This document shows, one piece after another, positions 34,467-45,833 of a stretch of 64,000 nt of DNA (position 1 is the first letter of the stretch; each line of letters begins with the position of its first letter). The notes under the pieces were generated by a model. It had not been told where the DNA came from and made no database searches. It saw nothing but the letters and a program-made list of their open reading frames with translations. The position numbers and the translations under genes are program-made. The stretch is from Lucifuga dentata (lineage: Eukaryota; Chordata; Actinopteri; Ophidiiformes; Bythitidae): the NCBI GenBank assembly GCA_014773175.1, contig VXCM01000469.1:248001-312000 (forward strand). Reading direction: 5' to 3'.

Positions 34467-36466
34467 GTAAGTTCATCTCAGTAACACAACTCATTGTCTT
34501 CAGTCCCACCCTCCCCTGACACTTTCTGGTTCCTGCCTCTGTCTCCTCCTCATCGTCCCCTACAATGATGTAACCTTTGCTAAGGCATTACAAGTTGCAA
34601 CATAGACAATAATGATTAGCCCATGCAATCCTGAATGGAATTTTCACAAAATCTCTGTAACCTCATGGTGTAAACACGATGTCATATCTACTATACACAA
34701 ACACGTAGATTAGAAAATGGAAGCCTTAACACATGAAAAATGACACAGACCCACAGCTACACACTCATGTTGTATCCCTTCCAGCATTGCCAGACGTTTA
34801 GTTCACAGCGAGGCGTTGTGGTGCGGGTGAATTGAACTTAAACACCTCATCTGTGTTTGGATCAGCCAAGATTGGATTTTACCTGCTGTTTTCACGAGAG
34901 CCGTAATGAGAAAATAAATCACTGCACCAATTTTACTGACGCCCAGTCACACATTCAGATTGTGTTAATAAAAAAAGTTAAGACGTCAAGAGTGGAAAGG
35001 CGAATGTTGTTCTACGCGTCTCAGAAAGCTGCTCGTGCTCTGGAGTTAATTAGCATTTCACGGAGGTTCGTTAGGCCTGTGTTCACTAAGGAGATACTAC
35101 AGCACAGTGTTAAGTACGGGGATCTGTGAAAACTTGTTTGCTTGTGTGTGTGTGTGTGTGTGTGATGACAGTATGTTTTGAATTGCTGATGGCTTTCATC
35201 AGCGCTATCTCATCCCCCCTCCCCCCATCCCCTTTTTTTGTGTAAACTAACTGAGACAATTCATACTTGCATGAGGTCTAAAATAAACCATGCGTGCCTA
35301 AATGCTGCAACTTGAGGGTGTTTTTCTCCATGCTGTTGCTGTTATTTCACTCAAGTGAATGACCTGGTTGCATCAGGAGGGTACACGTGGACTCTGATGT
35401 CTAATTGGCCTGTAGGGCTGGCTGATGTGCTATGGCTAGAATCCCAGATGCTGGAAAATTAGCGGGAGTGCATGGCTCGGCCGGAGATGGCGGTGCAGGG
35501 AGGTGAAGTCAATGAAAAACAAATTGCAGAGTGAGCTTATTTGGAGATCTAACAAAAAAAAAAAAAAAAAAAAAAAAACAGGAGAGATGGCATAGCGCTC
35601 TGGCCATTTCCTTAAGTCAGATGTCATCAGGTCATGTTACAGCACCACAGCCTGCCTGTATTTTTACTGCTGTTCAGACTTTTCACTGGAACGAGGAGGC
35701 AAAATGCACTTAACACACACACATTCACCCACCTGTATGTTTTCTTTGTCGTCATCTGGAAGGCAGACCAAGGCTACAGATGCAGACCACTCACCCCCAA
35801 ATCACCACCCCTCCCTCCCATCTTTCTCCATGTGCAGCGATGACTGCCAAAAGCCTGCTTCCTGTCACAGTGCCCCATCCTGGCCTGTTTAGACCCCCAC
35901 AAGAGACACGGAGAGAATAGTCACAGAAATTAGCCAAAAAAAAAAAAANAAAAAAAAAAAAACACTCAGACATATTCGCTTCACGTTCCCGTTTGCCCCT
36001 CGTCAGAAAGAAAGCAGTCGAAAGTTCACATCCTTCTTGCTGAGTTTTGGCCTGGCGGGTGGGGGTGGGGGCAAGCTCCTGTGGCTGTGCAAACAAATAA
36101 ACTGGCTACCTCTCACCTCTAGTGCTGTACAGGGACGAAGCTAAAGCCCTGGGATTTTCCTCAGAGATAAACATGGGCACCGGACCAACCTCATGGGCTC
36201 TACTACTGTGTCTACACAGTCCAGACGAGCTCATTTAGACCAGTTCACTCAGTCCAGGCTCTTGGAAACAGTACGCCCTAAATTCAGGCCAGCTGCAAAA
36301 TAAACAGCTTTTGATTAATGGACTCACACTCCTACAATTTACGCTCAGAGGGCGAAATGAAATCAGATGAGTAAATACAAGTGAATGATTCAGATGTTAT
36401 TGTGTTATGTATCAGCAGCTGTCATAGTCTTATCTCACAGGTACAGATTTATGTTTTGTTTTTTAG
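34467..36466 (+). other. nfatc1: nfatc1 intron 7
   Basis: GT-AG intron from GTAAGT to TTTTTTAG. It contains a TG microsatellite (35143-35164) and two long A homopolymers, one with a single N at 35950. No gene seen. Confidence 0.75.
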
Positions 36467-36599
36467 AGTACGCTTGTTGTGGAGATTCCGCCATACCGGA
36501 ACCAGCGAATATCCAGCCCGGTGCAAGTCAACTTCTACATCTGCAACGGCAAGAGGAAGAGGAGCCAGTATCAACGCTTCACCTACCTGCCTCCTAATG
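36467..36599 (+). CDS. nfatc1: nfatc1 exon 8 (end of IPT/TIG domain)
   Basis: Encodes residues 661-704: [44 protein letters not shown]. The basic KRKR near the end corresponds to the second nuclear localisation signal of the NFAT Rel region. The acceptor is TTTTAG and the donor is G|GTAATC in phase 1. If the donor is not used, the frame continues eight more codons (GNHPTYLLL after PPN) to TAG at 36626-36628, comparable to the short human isoform that reads GN... from the same junction. Confidence 0.95.
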
Positions 36600-36671
36600 G
36601 TAATCACCCTACGTATCTTTTATTATAGCATCACCAGTGGTAATGGAAGAATTTGAGGAGCAATATGTCTG

Positions 36672-37065
36672 TGAAGGTTCTCAGTCATCCATGTCATTGG
36701 ATATCTCGCACATCTGGGTAGCTTATTCAGTTCTGAGTCAGTGGTGGGCAGTAAAACAGCATTTTATCCTCTGAGACTTGATCACACTTGGGCCAGGTGA
36801 CTGCTTGGGTCGTGGGAGTTGAAGGTTGTTAGAGGAACATGGCAGTCACGTGAGAGTAATTAGTGGGTTAGAGTCAATTGAATGGAGATGCAAACTGCTC
36901 TAAAACAGAGGAAGCTGGAGTCGAGACGTTAGGACAGTAGGTGATCCATCCCTCTATTTATAAATGGTTAGATGTGTAGTCTTGACGTTTTGCCACTCGT
37001 CCAAGTAGCTTCTTCAGTTCTGAATCAGTGGTGGGCAATAAAGTGGCATTTATCCTCTGAGAATC
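36672..37065 (-). mobile_element. Degenerate fish repeat with two direct copies (possible Penelope-like end)
   Basis: Two direct copies of about 57 bp share 'tagctt.ttcagttctga.tcagtggtgggca.taaa' and 'ttatcctctgag' (36718-36772 and 37006-37063). The first is preceded by 'gaaggttctcagtcatcc'. I recall both motifs from a very common fish repeat whose complement reads CTGAAGAAGCTTCTTGGATG. Tandem direct ends of this kind occur in Penelope-like elements, but no reverse-transcriptase frame is present, so the class is inferred. Confidence 0.45.
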
Positions 37066-38292
37066 ATCAACACCTTAGCAAGTCACATGGGAGTCGCTGC
37101 ACTCTTTAGACTGGCGAAACACCAAGTCCAGTTTCCTTGAATGAAGAATGCACCATTACAGCTCTACAATAACCATGTGCAGTATGTCTACAGATCTCAT
37201 TTTTCTTTCATATAACCATAATACTTCATTACTGCATTTGCCAAGTTGTCATATGCAGTTTGTGGCCAGTCCTTGGTTGTTTTTTTAGAAGCTGTAGCCT
37301 GAGTGAGAGCAGACGATGTAAGGTGTGTTTATTCTGTAGTGAGACTGCGTTCCCCAGCAATGAGGTGTACCTGCTGAGTGACAGAGCCTCCAGGCAATGT
37401 TGATGTTGAGAAGTCAATCCCCCTACGACCTGACTTTCACACCCCAACTCACACAACGCCCCCTGTTCACCAACACACCTAGAGATGCGTGAATGGCCAT
37501 GCACGCGCATACTGTACACACATTATTGTGTGAGTGCACAAATGCATACACGCACATATCTGCCAGGCAACGCTTTGCCCTGTCATTCATGTAACAACCT
37601 GAAAACCCAGGAATACCTCTCCGTGTTTAGAGATGGCTTTCACAGAGGAATTAGGAGAATGCATCGGTGAAAATGGGTTTCAACTTCACATTTACATTGA
37701 GACCTATTGACTTTTCACCAAACACACTACGCGCACTACACACTAGTGAAACATCAGCTTTGACAATCAGTTTTTTTAGGCTAAAATAGTCTTTTATTTT
37801 TTGAAGTAGTCTGGGTTCAGTGCCTCAAACCACCTGAACATTAGCAAGAGCAGATCAGTCCTCTCCATCCCCCCAGTATTTCCCAGTTGGGTCGGGAATT
37901 CAACATTTTATTTACAATCACGCTTCTCAAACTTCTAAGGTACCACCAACCCATTCTGTTCTTGATAACCAGTGAACCCCATTAGATAAAAACAATGGCA
38001 TCTTGTTTTCACTGATCAGTGTCTAATGGGTTTAATGCTGCTGGAACAGCACGTGTTGCATTTTAGGTCTAAAGCTGTTAATAAGATGTGACATTTAGAT
38101 TATCACCAGATGTATTTATGGCCAGAGGAGATAAGTGATTTAGATTTTGGATGAGGCTCTGAGAGAAAGTAGAGCAGGGCCCGATTTGGAGATGCTTGAT
38201 TACTGATGAGTGAGTGCATTATGGGTAACTGGACCAGTACAGGGATGACAGACTATGGCCATATATAGCATATCCATTCCATATACCATGAA

Positions 38293-38312
38293 AGAGAGAG
38301 AGAGAGAGAGAG
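38293..38312. repeat. (AG)10 microsatellite
   Basis: Short AG run in intron 8. Confidence 0.9.
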
Positions 38313-41300
38313 ATGGAGAAGGGAAAAGCTTATCAGCATGCACTGCGCATCTCTAAGTCATTTCCCTGAACATAAACACCAGTCTAATTAAAAGATGACT
38401 TGTAGTGTTCTCTCTTTTGCTGCCAAGTAAACCACAAGCACAGTATGGACCACACAAGCAGGGCCAATGTCTTCGTGAAGGAGCATAATTAACTCACTAG
38501 TGTTGCAGCCAAAGCGGCCATGAATTATACTAAGATGTTGAGTTCTATTCTGAGATTAACCACCCTTTAAATTATGAGTGTTATAGACCCACATTGCAAT
38601 AATAGAGCGTAACGTTTGTCCAAAGGAAATCCATGGAAATACACTGATAGCTAAGGCAAGTAACCTGACCAGTGGTTGACACAGAGTTGCTCCAGAGGCA
38701 GATGTCATTATGGGATCAAACTTCTGTGGCAGCACCAAAGCATCATATTTTTTAGATTAAGCATCATAATAGCCGTGACAGTATCATCACAGGAATGCTG
38801 TCAACCGTCCAGTGTTTGGAGCTCCACGCGGCAGAGACCATTGCTGTACGGTCAAACAAATGGAAACTCTAATGTATCAATAACATGGCCTGTTAATTGA
38901 TTGTTACAGAGTTGATAGCTTGGAAGTTAAAGTGACATAGTTTCAATCCATGAAAATCTATACATATGAAGAAAAATATATAAATGGAGATGAAGATTTG
39001 AAATTTGTGTTCACTGACTTAAAGGCTTCACAATATGGCTCTGATATGAAAATATGAACCAGTTGCTGCCAAGAACCTTTTCAACTGTAGTACTTGATAC
39101 TCAGCAAAAACCAGCTGACATTATGGAAACTGCTCGATATCACATCTTAGATGGTTGATATGTTAGATGCATGAATTATCTTTGACATAATGGACAAAAA
39201 ACAGTTTTCAGAAATAAAACATATTGTGTAATCACGGCTTACATCTGGGAAATATTCTACCTGGCTTGTATTAAACATGTCAGCTAAATTGAAGAAGTAA
39301 CCTTTCAAAAGACACGTTTATGCAAAATTTCTACAGGAATCTGAACTGTCTGCTCTCTCTGCAAGACAAAATACTACCACATTTAACCACAAGAATTAAA
39401 GGCATAAAAAGTCATTAAAACTCTGTCATCACGTTTGACTGACAAGCAGTGAAAATGCAGTTGATGGGAATGTGCTAATCTGCTTTTTATGAAAAAAGAA
39501 ATATATGGAAATATATATATTTGATTAAATACTTCTATTATACTGTATAACCTATTTACAAACACTGAACAGGTAGATATACTGTAAGATTACTGTATAT
39601 TTGCCTCTAGAGCAGCTCTTTCTCCGAAAAATGTTCATATGACTAAAACTTCAATACCCTATTTAACAGAAAAGTTTTAGATAATACTGCATAAAGGTTA
39701 TAGTCAGCAGCTATGATGACATATAACACTGGTTGTAATCATGGTTTCAATACAGCATCAAACAATGAGGAAAGCCTGGTGTAGCTGTTTGCTTTTGAGG
39801 GTTTCAGCGAGTGTGTCAACACTGGTAGACACAGCCAGCATGTGGCCATGTAGTGGGGGTGGAACTGAGGAAGAGGAGCACCCCCCCCCCCCCCCNCTCC
39901 ACTCACACAAACACACACAAATACACATGAACAGTTGTCATCACTTTCTTGCCTGCCTATATGAATCAGGTTCTTCCGGCCTGCTGTCCCACTTCAAGCA
40001 CAGTTGTGGTCTCTGACGTTGTTTAGAAAGAACATTTCTTTCACACTCAGTTGTCTGCTCATCTATATAAAAGCAAAACCGACACTTAAAATAGCCTGAG
40101 TTGTTTGAAACAGCGGAAGGACGAGGCAAACATCTCTGGGACACAGATGCTCGTGAAAACCACCTTTATTTTCCATTCAGAATCATGTGACATGTCTTGT
40201 TATTCTTTGTCGCTAATGTGTGTGTGCGTGCGTGTGACTTTACATATGGTCGACACCTACTGTACCTGACGTCTGCATTTGAAGAACTAAACACATAAGA
40301 ACAGAGAACACTTTGAAAGTCTTAGTTTAAACAGGACAGGAATATTTCAATGGAAACTTTATTGTTTTAGACATGTAAACACGCCTGATTTTTATCTTCT
40401 CTCAGCCTCACCACGCCTCAAACATAAATTTTAACGTATTATTATCAGATGCGGTCTGTATTGGAAACATGTCTGCTCTCACTCGTACGAGCTGACAGGC
40501 AGAGATGAGCTGAGTGATAAGAGTTGTGGGGTGCTGTAGGCATGTTGAAACATTGCCATAATAACTCATCGTGACTGCAGTTAAAACAGGATTTTGGTCA
40601 TTCGGAAACATTGTTCTTGAAGTTATTAGGATTATCAAGTATGTCAGTGAACTTAACTTAATAAGAAACTTAATAAAATGTAATTTTGATGACTGTATTG
40701 TTGAAAAGATTAAAAGTACTTCTGTTGAACAGTATATTATAACTGCACTCTACTCAGAAAGATCCCTATAATTCTAAGCTCATGAGTTATTGAATATGAG
40801 GTCAACCTATACTCAGCCAGTGGATCTTGAAGACATTTGCTGTTGAGATATACCATCAGCAGCATTTGTGGTTTCGTATGTCAAGCGTAAGTGCTTGATG
40901 TTGAGATGTACATACAGTACAAGTGTCCGTGTCTGGCTCCCGGGGTGAGCCTCGCTTTTCCAAGCTCCCTTCCAATCATTCTTGCGTGAGTAAAGACGTG
41001 ACGTGTTGCTCTTCAAATAAGAAACAGTTTTCACCAACCACATAAAACAACAAACGCCAAAAAGTGCTGGCAATGACCAAAGCTCAAGCGAAGAACTTCT
41101 CGGAACCCCTTTGCTTTTACAGGCCATTTGGAGATTCCTCTGTAATATCAAGTTCTATTCTTAACGCAAATGGGTGCTGACTCCCCCTCCGCTCCATTGG
41201 TTTGTGGTTGGGAGGTTGGAGCAGGAGAGTCAGAAACATGTTGTATGACACATACAGGAAAACTTAATGAATGACACATTGTTCTTATTTTGTAAATATT

Positions 41301-43659
41301 TGCACAGTCATGTTTCCGAAATTGGAAAGCCTGAACTGTATCTGTCACGTCTACAGTTTTGGGCATTGTCAGCCTGGGTATGCTGGGTGACCAGATTGTC
41401 TGCACAGTGGGACATAGTGCACCAGGTACCTGCGAGTTAATGAGCTACCACCTGCTCCATTTTAAATGTCACGGCAGATCTTTGTGTCTTTTGTGGAATG
41501 ACCATGTCTTATCCCAGCTGATGAGCATCGGAAATAAGAATAACAACCTATTGTATCCTAAAATCCCCCTTGGCTGCAAGTAAAGAGGGGCTTCTTTTAA
41601 AAGCCGGTTTACAGGTCTACATAATCCATGTTTACTTCCTCATCAAATGCACTGATACTGACAGAGACACACAAAATACACATCTATGTTCCTCTTGCCG
41701 TTCTCTTCAGAGGAAACGAGAGCTCACTAAATACCCAAATCAAGCCCAAACAGTTTAATATAAGCGGACACAGGGAAACTGCCAGAGATGGAGAGAAAAC
41801 CATGTGCAGAGCATCAACTGTCTGTGGGCCATAACCCACAGGTTTGGAGGAAATAGAAGCCAGCTGAAGTTGGGACTCACAGGGTGAATCTGCTTTCTCA
41901 GCTCACATATAGAGCGGACTGGAGACACAGATGGGTTAAGCTGGAGGGAGACCTCTCCTTATGTCTGTAGCAGTAGAGAGGGAATCTCGGCAAAAAAAAA
42001 GCTTTTAAAATAAGGCCGTTGCGTCACAGTAATTTCATTTCCTATTCCCCACTTTGTTGACTATTCATAACTTTAAACCAAATTGTTTTCTGGGTTGCAA
42101 TGTGGCATTAAAACAGTGAAAAGCATCCCAACCCTTCCAACTGAGACACAGTTGAGTTCCCCAATTACCCCAAATGAATTCTGGACGGTGGGTTTGGTCA
42201 ATGAGGGGAAATCTTGAGTCATTTACATTATATTTGTTCAATTTTCAGAAGGCTAGCCAGAGCATGCTGGACTCACCAACATTAGCTCATTTGCCTCTTT
42301 CATGCGTTCTTTTGGGTTCTTTGGGTATAAAACATTACTGACCATAACTGATGTCAGGTTACATGGTTTCCTGGAACTGAATTTCAAATGCTTTTTAAAC
42401 ACTAAACCTCGTTTCCTCCAAGTTGTGAAGTAGTGCAGCTTCAAAACTACAGTATTCCTGCTGCTTCAACACCTTCAGTGCTATTTTTCACTATTTGGAC
42501 TCATGCTACTGCTGCAAGAAAACCTTATATCTGCATAGGGCTGAAAAACAGACTTGTTTTGAGCCGGATGATTATTACTATATCATCACAATAATGATGT
42601 CATGCTGTGTGGTACCATGCCACCATTCCATTTATTCTGCATAAAGAGAAGGAAGAGAAAGAAGAAAAGAAACACTAGGGGAAGTGACTGTGGATGTATT
42701 GTGCATCATGTGACTTTCTTGTTATTCCCCTGGCTGTGGAGAGAGGCCCTGCATCATGGGACTCGCCTTACGAGGCTCTCCCAGTCATCAGGCCTCGTCC
42801 CTGAGCTCTGACAGCAGACAGAGCTGACGTAAATGTGCTCCCTGCTGCGTTATCACGGCACCACAACTCAGGGCACCAGAGAATAGGGATGTGATAGTTA
42901 ATGTCTCCCAGATCCAGCTCCCACAAAAATAATAACACGTTGAGAAACAGGGTGTTTTTCATATCACACACTAACGTTTCATGCATTTCACTTGCACCCT
43001 TCGGTTTTATTGTTCAAAGGTTCTGTTGGGTGAAAATGCAAACACGAGATTTAAACAGACATCTCATTCATGTTGACATCTGTAGGCCTGTGAGTAAATG
43101 TCACTTGGAGCAAATTTAGCCAAAAACAGTTATGTTTGGCATCAAACCCTCGCCACACCCATTAACAGCCTTTCACAATGTGCAGAAATAGAAACAGTGT
43201 GTCCATTGTGACTCAGAAGCATTTGCTATGCATCTGGGTATCTTAACACTACCCTATTAGTTTTGTGTTGGCACAGTTAAAGCATATGTACTTGCATAAT
43301 AACTCACCAGTGAGCTTTTTAAAGGAGACTCCTCTCACTCTCTCACCAAACCTAGACTGCGAGCAAAGCAGGTTGAGTGGTAAATATGTTTGAAAATTCA
43401 ATTAATAGAATTCTTTCTTGTTTTGGTCCTGATGATGAACAGGAAGCATGCGATGACTGTCAATCCAAACTAATCAGGAAACAGCTCAGACGGTCTCTAA
43501 ATGGCCTGAGAGTTGAAAGACAGGAGGTAGGGTGATCAGGAGGGGTCATTGCACTCTCCTGCATTAGCAGAGGCCTGAAGCTCCTGAAACCACAGGCGTA
43601 GCTATACAGCCTCTTAAGGAGCTCAGGCAGCCTAATCAAAATCAAATAATCTCTTTTCT

Positions 43660-43681
43660 TTCTCTCTCTCTCTCTCTCTCT
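43660..43681. repeat. (TC)n microsatellite next to a single-N gap
   Basis: TC run ending at N 43682, followed by a C run. The gap sits at a low-complexity junction. Confidence 0.9.
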
Positions 43682-43755
43682 NCCCCCCTTATATTTTGGT
43701 CCTGAGAGAATTACTTTTTGAGTGCAGAGGAAATCTAGAGGTCCCAGGCTCCTCG

Positions 43756-43779
43756 AGCAGCAGCAGCAGCAGCAGCAGC
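43756..43779. repeat. (AGC)8 trinucleotide repeat
   Basis: Eight perfect AGC units in intron 8, followed by CTGCTGC so that the stretch can fold back on itself. It is not in an exon. Confidence 0.92.
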
Positions 43780-44180
43780 CTGCTGCTTTAAAGTAGTCTT
43801 TTTATTGGATATCAGAGCTGGAGGAAAGTCCAAAGAAAATAGGCCTTTTTCAATATTAGAGCCAGCTGTGGCTTTCCACACTGATGACTCATCCATTTTT
43901 CTTTCCCCCTATTCTTTTGCTTTTTTCATGGTGTGGTAAAGAGGGGTGGTGGGGGTTGCTGTGTTAGAGGGCCCGGCCAAATTGACACTGAGCCCATATC
44001 CACTGGTGGCTGTTTGTGTGGATTAAGAAGGGAATCGTCACCACATTTGTGCCTGCTCACAGCTTAATTTACCCTCACTCATCTACTCACTGCGCCGTGC
44101 GGATCTCCTGCACATTTTTAATATCTCCTGCTTTGTTGTCTTTTTTTTTTTTTTTTNTTTTTTTTTTTTTTTTCCACCAG

Positions 44181-44837
44181 TGCCAATAATAAAGACAGAG
44201 CCCAATGATGAATACGACTCTCTGGGGACGGCTGGGCTGCACATGCATTCTAAGCCATACTTCAGTCAGCCCAGGCTCACTCCCATCATGCCTGTAGGGG
44301 ATCCTGATGCCTGCCTGGTTGGGAGTTACCCTCCCTGCCCACCTCGCCACGCTACCATGCCATCATCATCCCCAAACTCCAGCCCCACCCTGCATGACCT
44401 GTCCCCTGTGGCATATAACAAATGCCTCCCTAACAGTCCCACCCATGCAGCACCACCAGGTCCCATGGTTCCCACCATCCAGGAGACCCCTGGCCACCCT
44501 AATCTTGCCCACCCAGCTTCGCCAGAACACAGCTCCTCTATGGGGATGCTCCACTCCCAAGGCAGCCCCAATCACCTCAACAGCCCAGGGCCCCATGGTT
44601 ACCATCCTATCTACGCCAGCAGCAGCCCCTCGTCCTCTCCAGTGTCCCACCCTTCTACTCCAGGTGGCGCTGCAGAGAGTCCGTTTGTTCAGTCATACAG
44701 CCCCAGTCAGGCTCAGGCAGCAGCCCAGGCCAGAGGGAGCTCGCCCAGCCTGCTCCGTGAGGATGCCAGTCCCCCTTCCCTGGCCATCACTGTCAAACAG
44801 GAGCCCCAGGAACTGGACCAGATGTACCTGGATGACG
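44181..44837 (+). CDS. nfatc1: nfatc1 exon 9 (C-terminal transactivation region)
   Basis: Encodes residues 705-923 plus one base, starting VPIIKTEPNDEYDSL and ending AITVKQEPQELDQMYLDD. It is rich in Pro, Ser and His, as expected of the NFATC1 C-terminal activation domain, with LHDLSPVAYNK matching human LHDLSPAAYTK. Two SUMO-type sites match those of human: IKTE (K709) and VKQE (K910). The acceptor follows a long T-tract and CCACCAG; the donor is G|GTGAGT in phase 1. Reading through the donor gives only GELPETR before TGA at 44858-44860. The middle of the exon differs most from mammals. Confidence 0.94.
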
Positions 44838-45775
44838 GTGAGTTACCAGAAACAAGATGAACTTTTCCATCAGAATAATTTGAATAATGAGAAGCATCTT
44901 ATCTTTCTTTATGAAAACTTCTCTTTATGAGCTCTCTCTTGCATGCCAAAAACTTTTATGTAGCACTTTACATTTATTTAACACCTTTTGCTTATCTGCA
45001 ATGCCACCACACATAACCGCACCCTGCTGCACCTCTCAGTATTTCCTGATGAAGCTCTGACAGCAGATTTACGTCAGATTTGTTTAATTTTAGACCCTGG
45101 CAGATTTATTTGCTTTTGGTGTCATGTGCGGTCCAGCTTATGTTGTCCAAGAGGCTGCTTTACTTTAAAACAGTACATTGCCTTGATGGGATTTGAAACA
45201 ATCTGTCAAAACATCAGAGCGTTGAGGTCAGTCGGGGTGCAGAAGAACAAAAACAGTGGCACACGCGTACCGAACCAAACTGTTGACACAAGGACTAATG
45301 AAGGAAGCAAAACAATGGGTAGGGGTTTCCTGAACCAAACCATTTTCCCCCCATCTTTCTGGGAGGGATGCTGGGAGGCAGAAGCCAGAGGCTTTGTTTT
45401 CCTGTGTTTTCCCCATGGAGCCTACACCATGCGGCTGTCGTCATCAGGAGACTGTGGGGTCAGTGATCTCCCTTTGGAAATGAGTCCAGTCAAACCCAAG
45501 AGACCACAGGGTTGGTGCACCCACACTTTATTGCCTCCTGTACCACTTCATTTTTTAAAATTACCCCCCCTCCCCCCAGTCACAAAAGTGTTATCTCTAT
45601 GTGCAGAGATGTCATGTGTTGTTACGATATACAGTGTATTCGTAGAGGACGTCAGTGGCACCATGCCAGTTTGACATGTTAAATTCCCTATGCATCCTGA
45701 TTTTGGAGGCATCTCCACACTGAGCTCAGCAACCACACTTCCTGTGCACCTTTTGTTCAGAAAACTAATAATATA

Positions 45776-45833
45776 GTGTGTGTGTGTGTGTCCGTCCGTG
45801 CGTGCATGTGTGTGTGTGTCTGTGTGTGTGTGT
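45776..45833. repeat. Compound TG microsatellite
   Basis: TG runs interrupted by TCCGTCCGTGCGTGCA, about 58 nt. Confidence 0.88.

Larger units (their letters stand above)
36600..44180 (+). other. nfatc1: nfatc1 intron 8
   Basis: A 7.6-kb GT-AG intron from GTAATC to TTTCCACCAG. It contains a degenerate repeat pair at 36672-37065, AG, TC and AGC microsatellites, a C-run with N at 39896, and a T-tract with N at 44157 that forms the polypyrimidine tract of exon 9. No gene seen. Confidence 0.75.

Noticed and set aside
44307..44930. 207-codon frame and antisense frames over exon 9
   Set aside because: Shadows of the Pro/Ser-rich coding frame, which is confirmed by splice phase and the IKTEP and VKQEP motifs.
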